From Bilabrum cf. latius (lineage: Eukaryota > Bigyra: Bicosoecida > Bigyra > Bicosoecida): 64,000 nt of DNA. Where the stretch lies: the NCBI GenBank assembly GCA_965178125.1, contig OZ237736.1:372001-436000 (forward strand), in the 5' to 3' direction. Below, piece by piece: positions 10,801 to 23,300 of the stretch. A program made the translations under genes and the position numbers. Position 1 is the first letter of the stretch. Each line of letters begins with the position of its first letter. The notes below the pieces were generated by a model. The model saw only the letters and a list, made by a program, of their open reading frames with translations, searched no databases and had not been told where the DNA came from.

Positions 10801-13800
10801 GAGGTGGTGGCGCCAGTGCAGCCGCTTCCGGGGTCGGGTGTGTACGAGGAGATGTTTGAGGTGGGTGGCAGCGGGCTTCGGTCTGACACGTTGCTGGGCG
10901 GGTGGGTGGGCGGGAGTCGTTGCGGGAGCGTGAGCGTGGTTGATTCGTCTGCTTTGGGTCTTGGATCTGTGTCGGGTCCGTATGTGCGGTGCAGCGGTGT
11001 GCGGTCTCCATCGTCTTGGTCTGGTCGTGACGTGGTGCTGTCGTATGGACTGGTGGGGAACGTGACTCTGCGGGACGCGATCCGTCCGTTGAATGCTCCC
11101 ACTGTGACATCGGCCGTGACGACGAGCGGGGTGCCTGTGGCCGGCGGGGTGCAGGTGCGTCTGGTGGGCGACGGGCTGGGCGTGTCTGCGTCTGACATAG
11201 CATCTGTGACGTGGGCTGGTCGGTCGGTGGCATCGTCGGGGTGGGAGTGGGTGAGCACGCAGGAGGTGCGCGTGATGGTGCCGGCTCGCGTGGACAAGAG
11301 CCCGAGCGGGGACGCGGCTGCAGTGGTGGTGAGCACGCGCGGGGGTCTGTCTTCGCCAGCGTACAACGTGTCGTACGACTCGATCCGTCTGGAGGTGGTG
11401 GCGCCAGTGCAGCCGCTTCCGGGGTCGGGTGTGTACGAGGAGACGTTTGAGGTGGGTGGCAGCGGGCTTCGGTCTGACACGTTGCTGGGCGGGTGGGTGG
11501 GCGGGAGTCGTTGCGGGAGCGTGAGCGTGGTTGATTCGTCTGCTTTGGGTCTTGGATCTGTGTCGGGTCCGTATGTGCGGTGCAGCGGTGTGCGGTCTCC
11601 ATCGTCTTGGTCTGGTCGTGACGTGGTGCTGTCGTATGGACTGGTGGGGAATGTGACTCTTCGGGACGCGATCAGACCCATGAGCAGACCTACGATCTCG
11701 TCGGTAGTGTCTGCGACGTTCCCAGCGAAAGGAGGAGTTATCATTCGAATTATTGGAGATGGCTTCGGACAGTCTGCGTCTGACATTGCGGCAGTGTCAG
11801 TGGATGGCGTAGAAACTGCCTCCTGGAGCTGGATCAATACTGCAGAGGTGAATACAGTGCTTCCAGCGAGTTCAAGAAGGACTGCAGTCCTTGCAGTGCA
11901 AACCAGAACCGGTCTGTCAGCGACGTTCGAGCTGAGATATGACCTACCATCGGTTGCCAGCACTCAACCGGGCTACATCTTGTTTGGTCAAGCTGTTTCG
12001 AATGCAAACCCTATTCTCGTATGCGGAGACAACCATGCTCCAGTGGAGCAGGATGCAGAGGTATTCGGTGGAGCTAGAGTCACTGTGACAATCGCTGGTA
12101 GAGAGTGCCAGCGATCTGTGCCTGTAAACAGTAGCTGCTCTCAGTGCGTCGAGCTGCGGCAGGAGCTTGCCGATTGGTCGAAACCGCGTGTAGTACAGGT
12201 TGACATCGAAGATCGAGAGTCACCAGAGGTCAAAGTCATTGAGACGTACGGAGCGCCGCAGCTCCTTGGACTTGAGTTTGATTCATTTGGAGTCAATCAG
12301 GACGTTGTTATGTTTGCAAACAATTTAGGTGAGCAGCCAAGCGACGTGTTGGGCATCGTGCTGCAAACGGTTGAGGAGGCAACTGGCGACTCACTTCCCG
12401 TGGACGCTCAGGATGTCGTCCGGCTGAGCGACATTGTTGGTGATGCTTCCTTCGATGAGCCCAGTTTCTTTGCTGGTGCTGTGACTTCCATGCAAGGTGG
12501 CAAAGTGGAGCTCTACGGCGGTGTGCAGCTGGGCGAAGGCACGGTGTCTTTCGCGGTGCCAGAGGGACTGTACTTGTTAAACGCCAGCTAGCGCCACGCT
12601 TCGGAATAGATAAATGGCCCGTCACCGGTGGGGTATCTCCGAATATGCACCCGGGCACTCGTTTGTACGCCTGCTCGGACAGTGGCAGCTGCAACGGCTC
12701 TCACCGAGCCACCTGTTCTTGTACCATGGCAGGTGATTGCCAGGCGGCCAATCGGGGACCCGACGCAGGTTGAAGTTGTTTGGACGTATCCGTCCCCGGA
12801 CGATGAAGCCAGGCTGCTTGCATCTTTTGGTTCTTTGAGCCAGCATGCACCTGCGACCGAGTTTCAATTGGTGGTGTCGCCTGTGAAGGGGACGTAGAGT
12901 GCTCAATCGACTCCACTCGACGCCGGGGGCGAAGAGCAGGTATTCACTGTGCAGGCGCGCAGGGCACTGCTGGGCACTGCGCCGATTGGTGAGGGTGCGA
13001 GGAGGCTGCAGCAGTCCTTAATCAATGGCACCGACGACTTGGACCTGTCACTCGACATGCTCGCTGGCACAGGCTCGTACAGAGTATCGGGCACTATATC
13101 TGCGGTAAAGGCAGGTGACATTGTGAACGGTTCAGCTCCGTCTAGCGTGGCCATTTATCGTCATGTTGTCACCACGAGGCACGTCCAGCCGGTTGTGGTC
13201 GCTGTGGGTGCGCAGGACAGCACTTCCGGCAAGGCTGCGCCAGTCGCCCGAGTAGACAACGAGGTCCGTGCCTCTTGCACTGCAGATCAATTCTTCGCGT
13301 CAAAAGAGGTCAACGCAACCGAGAGGGTGTGCAGGAGCTGCCCATCCACGGTTGCACCGTGCGGCGGCTTGGAAGCAGACGAAGTGCTTGCCGTGCCCGG
13401 CATGTGGCGGGTGCCGTGGAGCAGGCAGCAGTACCTCCCCTTCGCGAGGTGTCCTAGACCTGAGCTCTGCAGGGGTGTCGAGCAGCAGGCGGTGCAAGTG
13501 CTGGGTAGGCCGCAAGTGCCACAGGCAGAGGAAGACGCTATCGGAGTTGACGCGCTGCAGTCCATGTTCGATGCCGTTGTTGACACTTCGGGTCCTCTGA
13601 ACCTGTCGTTGGTGTCGACTGAGAGAGAGCTTGAAGGCTGCGCTGGCGACCACGCCGGTGTGCTGTGCCTGTCATGCGTCAGGGGCAAGTTTTTAAGCGC
13701 TGGGGGGGACTGCAGGGAGTGTGATCCTGGCAAGGCCGCCGGCCAGGTGATCGGAGCAGCGATCCTGGCCATGATGCTGACTGCGTGCATGTTCCTGCTG

Positions 13801-16002
13801 TCGCACCGGGACGCCATGAGCTTTTCAAGGGACTCCGAGGCCTTCCGATCGAAGGACTCCTCGGCGATGGGAATCTTGAGGGTGGTGCTGGGGCACGTGC
13901 AGGTGATTTCCATCTCCAGTGCGATCCGGCTGGAGTGGCCCACCGGGTTCGTAAGGCTGCACGGGTTCTCCAATGCAGGCACCACTGGGGGAGTAGACCT
14001 GGTCTCTCCTGACTGCGCACTGACCGGCAACGTGGATAGGGATGCTAACCTGGAGACTGGCATCGACCTTGGGGACAGCCCGGTCTTCAGTCGGGTCATA
14101 CTGGCCGCGTTGCTTCCTCTGTGTCTCCTCGGATGGGCGGCGCTAGCGTGCTACTTTGCGCCACCGCAGCTCTTGGACATTGCTGGGGGTGCAGTGAAGC
14201 TGACGAGCGCACCAAAATCGGACGCCACCGCTCTGCAATCGTAGGTAAAGTCGCTGCGAGCCAGCCAACGAAACCTCTTGTCTGGAATCAACCCACTGTC
14301 GCGAAAACCTGGGCTGCTTGCGGATGGGAGCACTGGCAGCAAGTTACCAGTTGCAGCGAAAAGCCAAAGCGAACTCGCTGCCAACCAGACCCACACGGCC
14401 AATCCCGTCGCTAGCTTGCTGCAATCCTCGAGCTCAAGCTCCAGGTCGCAGCAAAGCGGTGCCTCTGGATAGGCGGTAGCAGGACCGGATTTTTCGTTCG
14501 CGAGCAAGGTTCGAACGGGCGGCAGAACCCCATCTGAAGCCGCTGCAGCCGTCAAGCCCAAGGTCAAGGCCCGCGATCGCCTGTTTCTCGGCAACACGGC
14601 CACTTTCCTGCCAAGGCTTAAGGACAGGGTCATACTATGCGTTACGGTGATCGCAACGGTGCTGCACGCGTTCGTAACATCCCAGGCGATGAAGCTGCTG
14701 ACCTGCTAGCCGGTCGGTCCTGACGTCATAGAAGAGGCTTCGGCAGCAGCAAGCTAGGCTGATGGGAATGAAACCGCAGTCACATCAGACGCCGACAACA
14801 GTGGGTACAGCGCGTTTTAGCTCCGGCTCGTGGGCGACCTCGACGTAAACTGCGAAGCAACCGCGGGCCAGCGATTCGGGCTCGCCATCCCTGTCCTGCT
14901 GATCCTATCGCTGGGCGTGCCAGCTCTGCTCGGGTCGGTGGTGTGCTACCGCCGTGGCCAGTCTCCCACTACCAAGTACCAGATGAGCTACCTGGTTGCA
15001 AACTACGCAGGGCATGCGCAGTACTGGGAGGCCGTTGCGATGGTGAGGAAAGGGTCGCTGGCGGTTCTAACCGCGCTGCTGGAGCCAGTCGGGGTTGCAA
15101 TGCAGGTGAGTGTGACACTGTTGATAGTTGTTCTCAACCTGCTGGCAGTGACAGCACTGGCACCGCTTCGGACCTAGCTGGAGAACAGGTTAGAACAGGC
15201 ATCGGGCGGCGTCTTGGTGTTCACGTTTATCATCCTCTTGGCTCTTCCTGATGATTTCGCCGTGTCAAGCGCTGCTCAGGAGGCAGCATTCGAGCAGCTC
15301 GGCGGGCAAGATAGACTGCGTGAGAGAACGGGTGAGTGGGCGCTCGCCATCAACGCGCTGTTCTTTGCGGCTGCTGGGCTCGCCCTGATATACGTCTCGC
15401 TGCCTGGCAAGTGGAAGCTGTATCTGCAGTCCTGTGCCGGTGGGCCCTTGTGCGCTGCATTGCTCCCGTGCTTTGCTCTAGGCAGAGATCATGATGACCA
15501 TCTAGGCATTGCCAAGGGTGGAATTTCGGGCTGGAGCGCAAGTGGCAGCCGCAACGGGCGGCACGCCGCGGCCAAGCTGGCTAGGAGGGTCAGCAGCCAG
15601 CCGCAGCTGCACCTACCAGGGCCAGCTGCAGACGTCGATTAGAAGTCAAGCGTGGGCCCCCCGCGCGCTGGTCTTGCCAGTGCAAAGGGTCTACCCGGTG
15701 CCAGAAGTGCTGGAGCCAAGCAGCCTAGCCTCAAGCCAGCGGGGCGGCGAGACCTGGATTTGAGCTAGCTGGGATCCACGGGGACCGGTGGAAGTTCTCC
15801 TCGGTCTGGCCCAGGCATGCCCGACGAGCCCTCGCGGGAAGTGGACAGCACTTCGGCTGGCCGGTCGAGCAGACCAGCGCAGGGGCCGAAGCGGGTGCGG
15901 GCTCCCCACAGGCAAGCCAAGAGCGCGGGCGCAAGGCGCTTGCCGCCAGGCAAACGACCGGATCGGCCAAAGCCTGGGAAGCTGGCGCCAGAAGAGGTGT
16001 AA
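4897..16002 (+). CDS. Giant RCC1 / IPT-TIG / Cys-rich / multi-TM surface protein
   Basis: Predicted 3,641-residue receptor-like protein. Proposed exon 1 is 4897-4974 and exon 2 is 5155-16002 (GTAAGT donor, CAG acceptor, phase 0). The junction creates a signal peptide (CTCIIAYALF-LLASGSA). Order: RCC1-like repeats (about 5900-8150; CWGS, GQLG, C-V motifs), IPT/TIG domains (about 8760-12300) including four 591-bp copies, a Cys-rich ephrin-receptor-like stalk (about 13260-13740; CLSCVRGKF, CRECDPGKA), about seven membrane helices (13740-15420), and a basic Pro/Arg-rich tail. The whole of exon 2 is one frame with about 24 TAGs and no TGA or TAA until TAA at 16000. TAGs at 7105, 7276 and 7594 occupy the Q of GQLG. 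Likely adhesion or sensing at the cell surface; ligand unknown. The exon 1 call is inference; everything downstream is directly visible. Confidence 0.85.
9322..11685 (+). repeat. Four near-identical 591-bp tandem repeats (IPT/TIG pairs)
   Basis: Units start at 9322, 9913, 10504 and 11095. Each encodes 197 residues containing two IPT/TIG-like segments, beginning PTVTSAVTTSGVPVAG and IRLEVVAPVQPLPG. Copies differ by only a few substitutions, such as ATG/ACG in the YEE-M/T-F position and GCG/ACG in GD-A/T-AA. A clearly diverged fifth half-copy follows at about 11686-11960. The near identity implies recent duplication or ongoing homogenisation. Confidence 0.95.
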
Positions 16003-16287
16003 AACGACGCTGTTCTCTGCCGCCCCATGCTATCGGCATGCGAGGTTGTGGATTGCCTCTGCGACTCACGCGACCCGGAGGATGCAGGCAGGCCAGCGTC
16101 GGTACGAGCACCAACAATAAGATAGAGCAACAATGAGGTGGTTATTTTGTACGTTTCGTGGATGATCTTATCTTGCTGGGATCTAACTCACACGAGTGTA
16201 TACCGCGGCACACCCCGCAGCGGGTCGATTTTCAATCGTCTCGGCCTCGGTGAGCCTAAATGCGGAATCTAAGTCACGGTAGCGGCA

Positions 16288-17426
16288 TTATCTCTCATCC
16301 TGGCCTAGCTCGGTCGTCCTCCTATCCTGTCGGCTGTCCTGTTCCGCCTGCACACTTCTGCTATCCGCCGAGGTGAAGCTGCCAGCTTTCGAGATGCGTC
16401 CTTTTGCCTTGGTGACTCCTTTCTGATTATCATGCTCCCTTCGTCTCTCCTCCTCCACTTGCCTGTCGTGTTCCAGCTGCTCCACCCGTCTCTCCAGCTC
16501 GCCTACCGTCTGCTCGCTGTGGTCCCTGGCCCTGCACGCCATGATCACGCTTCCTTCCATAAAAAAAAGAAATAGACCCCAGCAGCGACGCAGCTCCTCG
16601 TGGGGAGTGCGCACCACCCGATGCATCCACCTACTCTGGACACCTGGCGCTGTTGGGAGCAGAACTAGCGCACCTTACAAGCGACCCGCGAGTATGGCGT
16701 CTATCGTCCCCCACAAATCTGGTGGTCGACCACTCGGAAGCGGCGCACACGGAGGGAGTCTGAACGACTGACGATCCGGCTACACTAGATGCCAATGAGC
16801 CAGGCCCAAGGAACATGCTTTCATAGAATTGATCACTGTCGTTGATCCGACGACTCCCACTCGCAGGTTTAGGGCTCCAGATCGTGTGCCGTCGAGGCGT
16901 CGCACGGCGTTCCACGCTGGAGCTCGAGGGATCCTCCTGCCACCAGACGATCTCTTCGGCGCAATCTTGCATTATCCTCCCTCGTTGATCCTGTTTGGTA
17001 TCAGCATCGCCTGATGGAGCCGCTGCCTTGCATTCCGTGCCATCCTTGTCGCAGTCAGGGTCTGGTCCCCCGGCAGGCGGCTTGGATGGATTGGTGCCGT
17101 GAAGCTGCCGAGCACCAGCCGATGCTCCCTGCTCGTCATGCTTGTGCTAATTCTCTTCGATTTTCGCATCGTGCGCAGTACCAGCTGTGATATCCCGCAG
17201 CGGGTGTCCCGGTGGCAGGTACTGGCTGAGCTCGTGAAGCACCACGGGCTGGTCGTCCAATTCGTCCAGCCGGCTGACGAGCGCCCTAACTCTGCTGGTG
17301 ACTGTACTCGATACAGCGCCAGTGTCGTTGCTGTTAGACCGGAGGCCTCGTTTGGATGGCGAGCGGTGCTGTGCTGCAGAACCGACAGCACCAGAAACTG
17401 CAGGGCATTGTAAGCTGTGTTGGATC
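16288..17426 (-). CDS. Unrecognised protein with C-terminal coiled coil
   Basis: Two exons are visible: 17426-16635 and 16549-16288, ending in TGA. The 85-nt intron has donor GTAGGT and acceptor preceded by a T-run (TTTTTTTTATGGAAGGAAG), and joins the frames exactly (phase 2). The 5' exon may begin at an acceptor (TTTTGTAG) at 17427, so more N-terminal sequence is probably missing. The protein is polar and Ser/Asp-rich. A segment near 17250 reads ALVSRLDELDDQPVVLHELS. The C-terminus has a Glu/Arg-rich heptad region (TVGELERRVEQLEHDRQVEE). One in-frame TAG near 17150 reads Gln (EENQHKHDEQ). I do not recognise a family. The coiled coil suggests oligomerisation or protein binding. Confidence 0.55.
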
Positions 17427-18405
17427 CTACAAAAACATCCACGTCAAGCCTGCCTGAATCAATACGATGGTAACAGACGGTAGAGTATCAGACACTCAAC
17501 TCATATTTGATACTGGACTAATTTGCACACTGTTCTCACCAAGAACTGCTGGAATCAACGAGCCACCAGACTATGTAACTCTTTGCTTGGCCATACTATT
17601 TGTCGTCGCTGTGGCTTCAAACACATCATCGTCATTTCTTTTATCTTGCAAATGATTCCAACTATCCATAGCTCCTGCGATACATGGACTTTAGCTGGCT
17701 CAATCGATACAAAGGCGTCACTGGAATACTTCGAGTTACAGCCACGCACTGCTGAACTCGACATAATTTGTTAGCATCACGCTAGTAACAATGCGACATT
17801 TATTAGCGTCATTGAAACGACAAGGACAGTTGTGTGGTTCAGCGAAAGCACAACGCCGACGGCTGGAAGCTAGGCCTGACCAAGGTCCATTATAGTCCGT
17901 ACATCGGGTTTTGCATGCGGTTCGTGCCACAATGAGCTCTTCAATATTCTCACCACCCGGAGATGCTGGCACATGTTTCGCCCTGCCCCCTATTTGTCGC
18001 TGCTACATGAACGACAGCCTCCCGTCGGCCCTCCGATCGTGCGTTGGGCTGATACTCGCATTACTAGTAGTAGAGTTGTCTTTGCACTCCTTCATGGCAT
18101 CAATTTCGTGCTAGTCTTTGATTGCTGCAAGATCAGAGCTGCCGCACAGTCCCATGACAACGTCTTAAGCAGGACCACAATCGGAGCTTTTAACATTTTT
18201 CATCATGCCGGCGGCCGGCACTGCCACTGGCAACTCCTCGGCGATGTCGGCAGAACTGCCGACGGAAGCTATATCCTCGAAAGACTAGAAGCATCGAGCC
18301 AACGTTTGCGAATAAAGATAATTGCACAATGATATTCTATTCCTAGCAAAATCGCGGACGTAGAAGCCTGCATCAAGACTACTTGGACTCGTAACAGACC
18401 CAAGA
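17427..18405. other. AT-richer region with no recognised gene
   Basis: About 980 bp of lower GC than the flanks, with only short ORFs on both strands and no motif I recognise. It may contain the missing 5' exon(s) and promoter of the 16288-17426 gene and the 3' UTR of the 18406-19979 gene. Confidence 0.4.
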
Positions 18406-19979
18406 TCAATTCAAAGAGCCTGTAAGTCGCCGCCTCGTCCTACAGTCCTCACAAAGCACCAAGCGCTCCGGCGTGACCCCCACACTTTTAAACTATAAGG
18501 CCTCCTCAGATCTACACTCCTGCTCCCCCGAAGCGAGAGCCGGAGGGCCGGGGTCGACAATGGACCCGCGGCGCCACTCCTTCCTTGTGACGGCCCGTCC
18601 CATCGAATTCCCGCCAATCTCCTGCATGTTTTCGTCGATGCCATCAGACAGACGCGATGAACTAAGGCCCCAGATGATCCATGAGGAAGCATCGGACGGG
18701 GGTCGCTTGCCATAGACGCGAATCGCGCTGCGCCCGTCGGTGTCGCCGTCACCACTACCACGCGAACAAGCACTGCTTGTAGTGCTCGCCCCACGAGTTC
18801 CTGAGCTAGTCGCGATGGACACGCTCCGTGCATACCCCAGATTCATTCCAGATTCCTCCACAGAAGGCCTGCTCGTCAGGTCCCGGACACTGGTAGCACG
18901 CTAAAGAGCATCCCCACCGCAGCGGTTGCCGACCGGAGTTTCGTGTGCTCGTTGAATGCTGCAGCTGTGGCACCACTCGTCGGAGGGCTGCGTTGACGCG
19001 TACTCTCGGTGCCTGATGGCACCATTTGCTGAAAGATGTTCGCAGCCTGCTACGGGCGAGCCTCTGGATGGCGTTGCCGGCTGCCTTAAGCCTTGCCCGG
19101 GCGATGAATCGACTGCCAACGAATTGCGTACTCTGCCAACTTTCCCAATGGGCGAGGTGCGACCCCCGTGTAGAGATGCAGCTCCGCTGGAAGGATACGT
19201 CTGAGGCCATGCCACTCGTGGGGCGTGCAGCCTCCAAGACGTGGACGGCCCGGCCATGGCTGCTGTGCTGCTCCTTCGGCCCTCCCGATCCGACGACTCC
19301 GCCCCTCGGGCAATCTGGCCATCTTCATGTAGATCAAACCCTGATTGGCGTTGTGAACGCGAATGCAGTAATATCTTGTCAACCGGCGGGAAGCTCTAAC
19401 CAGCACTTGTAGCGAGCTCAAGCGGCTGGCCATTTGGCTCCTCTGATCGGCCGTTTGCGTCGCCCCTAGTATTGAAGGATTCCTCGTGGCTTAATCCCAC
19501 GCCATCACCACAAGATACTCGTGACTTGACTGAACCACTTGATTCCTGTCGGTTTCTTTTACTTGGTCCATCTTCAACTAGGTCATCCGGGAATGCTGCG
19601 CTTTCTCGAAAGCTAAAAAGAAATGAATTAGCTTCGAAGCGTAGCACAAATAACATCGTGTATGATACGCGCTACAGTGCTCTGGCTTGCAGGGGACAAG
19701 ACAGACCGACTTACCTCCGTACACCAAAGTACTGCCAGTGCCGAGCCACTCCACTTCCTCTGCCCCTGTGCAGCGTACCACAGCCAAGTTTTGCAAGCCT
19801 GAGCCGGCTTTTAAAGCTACACTCTGCTTGGTCTTTTCAACGCAAGTCACTTCATCAGTATCTGCGGTGTTTAATAGCTGGATTCCGGCAGTTCGACGTT
19901 CCTGGGCTTGGCTGTAACCATGTGGTCTTTTATATTCACAGCGTGCGGTAATTGTCACGAGTATATGCCGTAGCTACAT
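18406..19979 (-). CDS. Unrecognised 487-aa protein
   Basis: Proposed exons are 19979-19715 and 19604-18406, joined by a 110-nt intron (GTAAGT donor). An alternative acceptor after a T-run at 19613 is possible but out of phase with this exon 1 frame. The start ATG at 19979 is followed at once by TAG, read as Gln (MQLRHILVTI). A TATA-like AATATAAAAG lies just inside the ORF start region, so transcription could start further downstream. Other in-frame TAGs are at 19398, 18903 and 18495; the stop is TGA. Exon 1 has a compact segment (RCTGAEEVEWLGTGSTLVYG). The rest is Ser/Arg-rich and low complexity, ending in a CxxC-containing basic tail (LVLCEDCRTRRRLTG). No family is recognised. The absence of TGA/TAA across about 1.2 kb of exon 2 supports coding. 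Confidence 0.5.
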
Positions 19980-20328
19980 TATTAAGTGTGTATAAATGGC
20001 AGCAAGCAAACTTTTCTTCACGCAGCCACCCTAGCACGCTCGATCAACACCTCGGCCTCACGAATTGATTCCTGCACTTCAGGCCTGGCCATGCGACTGG
20101 AACCGCTGGCTTCGGAGGGTTCAGCAGCAATATGAGAATCAATGTCAACTACTTTGCAGTTCAAGCTGCTGCACATGCCCATTGTGTGCTGATCTGGACG
20201 AATTTTGACTTTTTGCCGATCAGCAGAATTGAAGAAGAAGAAGAGCCGAGAAGCGTCACCGTGACAGAGCCAAAGTTGGGCTCACATAGCAGGCTACCCC
20301 AAGGAATAGCGGACTTAACACCACCCAA
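19980..20328. other. Spacer between two minus-strand genes
   Basis: 350 bp between the 3' end of the polymerase gene and the start of the 18406-19979 gene. No RNA gene or conserved ORF was recognised. It is expected to hold the promoter of the latter. Confidence 0.4.
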
Positions 20329-23300
20329 TCAGGCCTATTCCATGTCTTCCATGCTTCCAAACGAAGCGCCAGTCGACACCTTCACGATGAGAGGCACGGA
20401 CAGCCGAACCGACCCTCCCAGCAAGGCCTTGCCCCCTCTCACCTGAGAAGGGACTGAAACTGCCCTCAGGCCGGCCCCAATTCCACTAGTCTCACCTCTA
20501 TCACCAGATGATCCTGAGGGAGATCCCCTTCCGGCCCCAGGGAGTGCCCCCAGAGGAGGCACCGCCTGTCGACCGACTGACCCTGCACCGCCGAGAACCG
20601 AGTCGTCCGTCGAAGCGAGACTCAGCGCCCCACCCGATCCCGAATCCCCAGAACCCCCCACGCCCACCCCACGCCAAGGCGAATGCTCCAGGCACCCAAG
20701 GCCAGGCCGCTCCGCTAGCCCGCATCGCACCAAGGGGCCGACAGCCACCTGGCCCATGGCAGGTCTGCACAGGCCGGCCATCGCAGCCGGTACTAGCTTC
20801 GACATGCACCGCGTCAGGTACGCTGCCACTCGAGCCCTGCTCTCCGCATCGCCGGGGCACTCCAGCACCAGCTCATCGTGCACCTGCAGCAGCACCTGCG
20901 ACCGGGCCAGCGCCTCCATTGTTCCCTGGTCCACCCCGCCAAGAAGGAACCCGTCGATGGGCTGTCTCCTCCCAGTGCCAATGCCCCCATCTAGCCCCCC
21001 CAAGCTGGAACCGAGGGGTGCCCCCAGCACGCGCTCCGCCGCCGCATCCAGCGCCCGCTCCACCAGGATCATGGCCACTTTGATCAAGTCTGCTGCACTC
21101 CCCTGGATCACCGTGTTGACCGCCCTCCTCTCTGCCTCTGCCCTCAGTCCCCTGTCGCTCGACGCGCTCGTGTTTGCGAGGTACCTCCGCCGGTTGGCCA
21201 GCGTGATCACGAAACCGTGAGCCCTCGCAAACTGCCTGGCAGACTCCATGAACCTCTGGATCCCGGGAAAGTGCTTGAACAGGCGCTTCCTCACGTCCCT
21301 GACCGCAGCTGCGGACGTGCCCAGCTTCCTAGCGGCGTCCTCCACACCATTGCCGTAGATCATCCCGAGCGTGACCGTCTTGGCCATGCCTCGCTCAGCG
21401 GCCGTCACGTCGTTGGCGTGCTTGCCGAAGACCATGCCCGCCACGGCTGCGTAGATGTCAGTCCCTCGGCTCGCGATGCCTGCCTGGCTGAGCGATGGCA
21501 TGCCTATGCCAGTGCTGCCCTGGCTGGCACCAGGCGAGGGCGCGCTTTCAAACAGCCGTAGGAGGTTCCTGTCTTGCGCCACGTGGGCCAGGATCCGCAT
21601 TTCAATCTGCCCGTAATCCGCTGCGAGCAGCGCACGGTCGGGGCCGCTGGCGACCAGCGCTGCACGGAACGATCCGAGCTGCTCCACCCCGTCATCTTCC
21701 TGCTCATCTCCATCCCCATCGGTTGCTTGAGCGGCAGATTGCTGCCCTAGACCGGCACTTGCCCCGCCTGCCGCGTATCTCTGCACCGCGGTGCTTTGCT
21801 TAGGGAGATTCTGCAGGTTTGGGTTGCGGCTGGACAGCCGCCCAGTGCCGGTGCACACCTGTGGCATTTGCGCGTGCAGTGTGTGGAGGCCGGGGTGGAT
21901 GCTAGCGGCAGCATTGGTCCAGTAAGTTTGTGTGCCTACCGGGTGTACAGACCCGATCGAAGCCGCAGCATTGGTCCTGCTACTGCTACTGCTACTGCTA
22001 CTGCTACTGCTACTGCTACTGCTACTGCTACTGCTGCTGCTGCTGCTGCTGCTGCTTGACGCTGATGGTGCCGGTGGCGATGCAGCTGTACCCTGTGGCG
22101 CCCTCTGCTGGCGAGCAGGCAGTAGGACCCGATCGGCAGGCTTGACGGCCTTGCCTCCAAATTGCATGAACGTGTTGATCGACTTGGTGACCTTGCGCCA
22201 GCGCAGGATGATGCCCGGCAGGGGGTGCTGCGACTGCAGCTGCTGCAGCACTTCTTCCCTGGTCGAGCGATGTATCTTGGTCTTTGGACCGCTCTCCTTC
22301 CTCGCCCGCTGCCTCTCGTCATGATGAAGTCCCAGCTCATCGAACAGAATGCCCGCCACGTCCTTGTTGCTGGACACCTAGAACGACCGTCCCAGGCACC
22401 TGTGAGCGTCCTGCTCCAGCTGCTTCTGCCTCTTGCTGAGGTGCTTGTCGTACGCATCAGTGATGGCAGGCAGGAAGGGGACACCGGCGGCTTCAACGCG
22501 AGCCAGCAACGGTGTTAGTGCCATCTCTTGGAAGTAATACACGCCCAGCTGTCCCCGCATGGCGAGCTGTCGTTCCAGGAGGCAGTAGAGATGAGCTGTC
22601 CGGCAGAGGGTGCCCCACAGAGACTGCTTGGACTGCGGCTGCGCTGCGCCGCTGCTGGCAGCGGGACTATGATGCAGGTCCAAGGGGAGGTAGAATGACT
22701 CGGGGCAGGGGCTAGCTTGAGCCATTTGCCATAGGACTGACGCAGGAAGTCCCTGCACGGCCGGGGTCCTGACAGCTGCGGTGACCTTTGTCACTTCCTG
22801 CACAGCTTTCACGACGGCATCCGTGTGAACAGTGTACGCGGCGGTGGTGACATCTGCAATGCACTGCACTGCACTGGCAGCGGCAGGGATCACCTGCATG
22901 AGTGCGTGTAGGTTCGTGGCCCCGCTGTTGCACACCTTTGGCACGCCCGGGATCTGCAGAATCCGCGCCAGCACGGCCCACCTCCACCGAGCTGGGACCG
23001 CCGCGGCCGGATTCACAGATGCAGAGCGCTGGAGCGCACCAGCCTTGCTGTTGTCCCCACGTAGACAAGAACATACCCAATCGTCGAGTACTTGTGCCGC
23101 CGCGGCATCACCGACAAGCGTGCCTGCACCTTGCTTGGACTGCTCTGAACTGCAGTCGAAGTCGGGCTGCATGGGAAGGAGGAAGAACCTGGCGTGCCTG
23201 ATCCATTGAATGACAGCATGCGCCTTGTCATTGGCAGTGTGCTACCAATCGCGGGGCATCGCGGCGATTGCGACGTGGGTCACCCCGTCAGGGGAGGTGG

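Noticed and set aside
9322-11685. CRISPR-like array
   Set aside because: The repeat unit is 591 bp with no spacers and is protein-coding in a eukaryote.
9075-11963. Antisense ORFs of 962 and 804 codons (9075-11963 and 9188-11602, minus strand)
   Set aside because: They lie opposite the tandem TIG repeats and are open only because four copies share a high-GC sequence lacking antisense stops. Their products are Ser/Pro/Arg-rich with no domain.
5155-16002. Pseudogene explanation for the many in-frame stops
   Set aside because: Only TAG occurs, never TGA or TAA, frames stay intact over kilobases, and the same pattern recurs in about 19 genes including essential ones.
16003-16846. Extension of the giant protein through TAA at 16000
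   Set aside because: The frame would run antisense across the coiled-coil gene and through AT-rich spacer, so TAA is taken as the stop.
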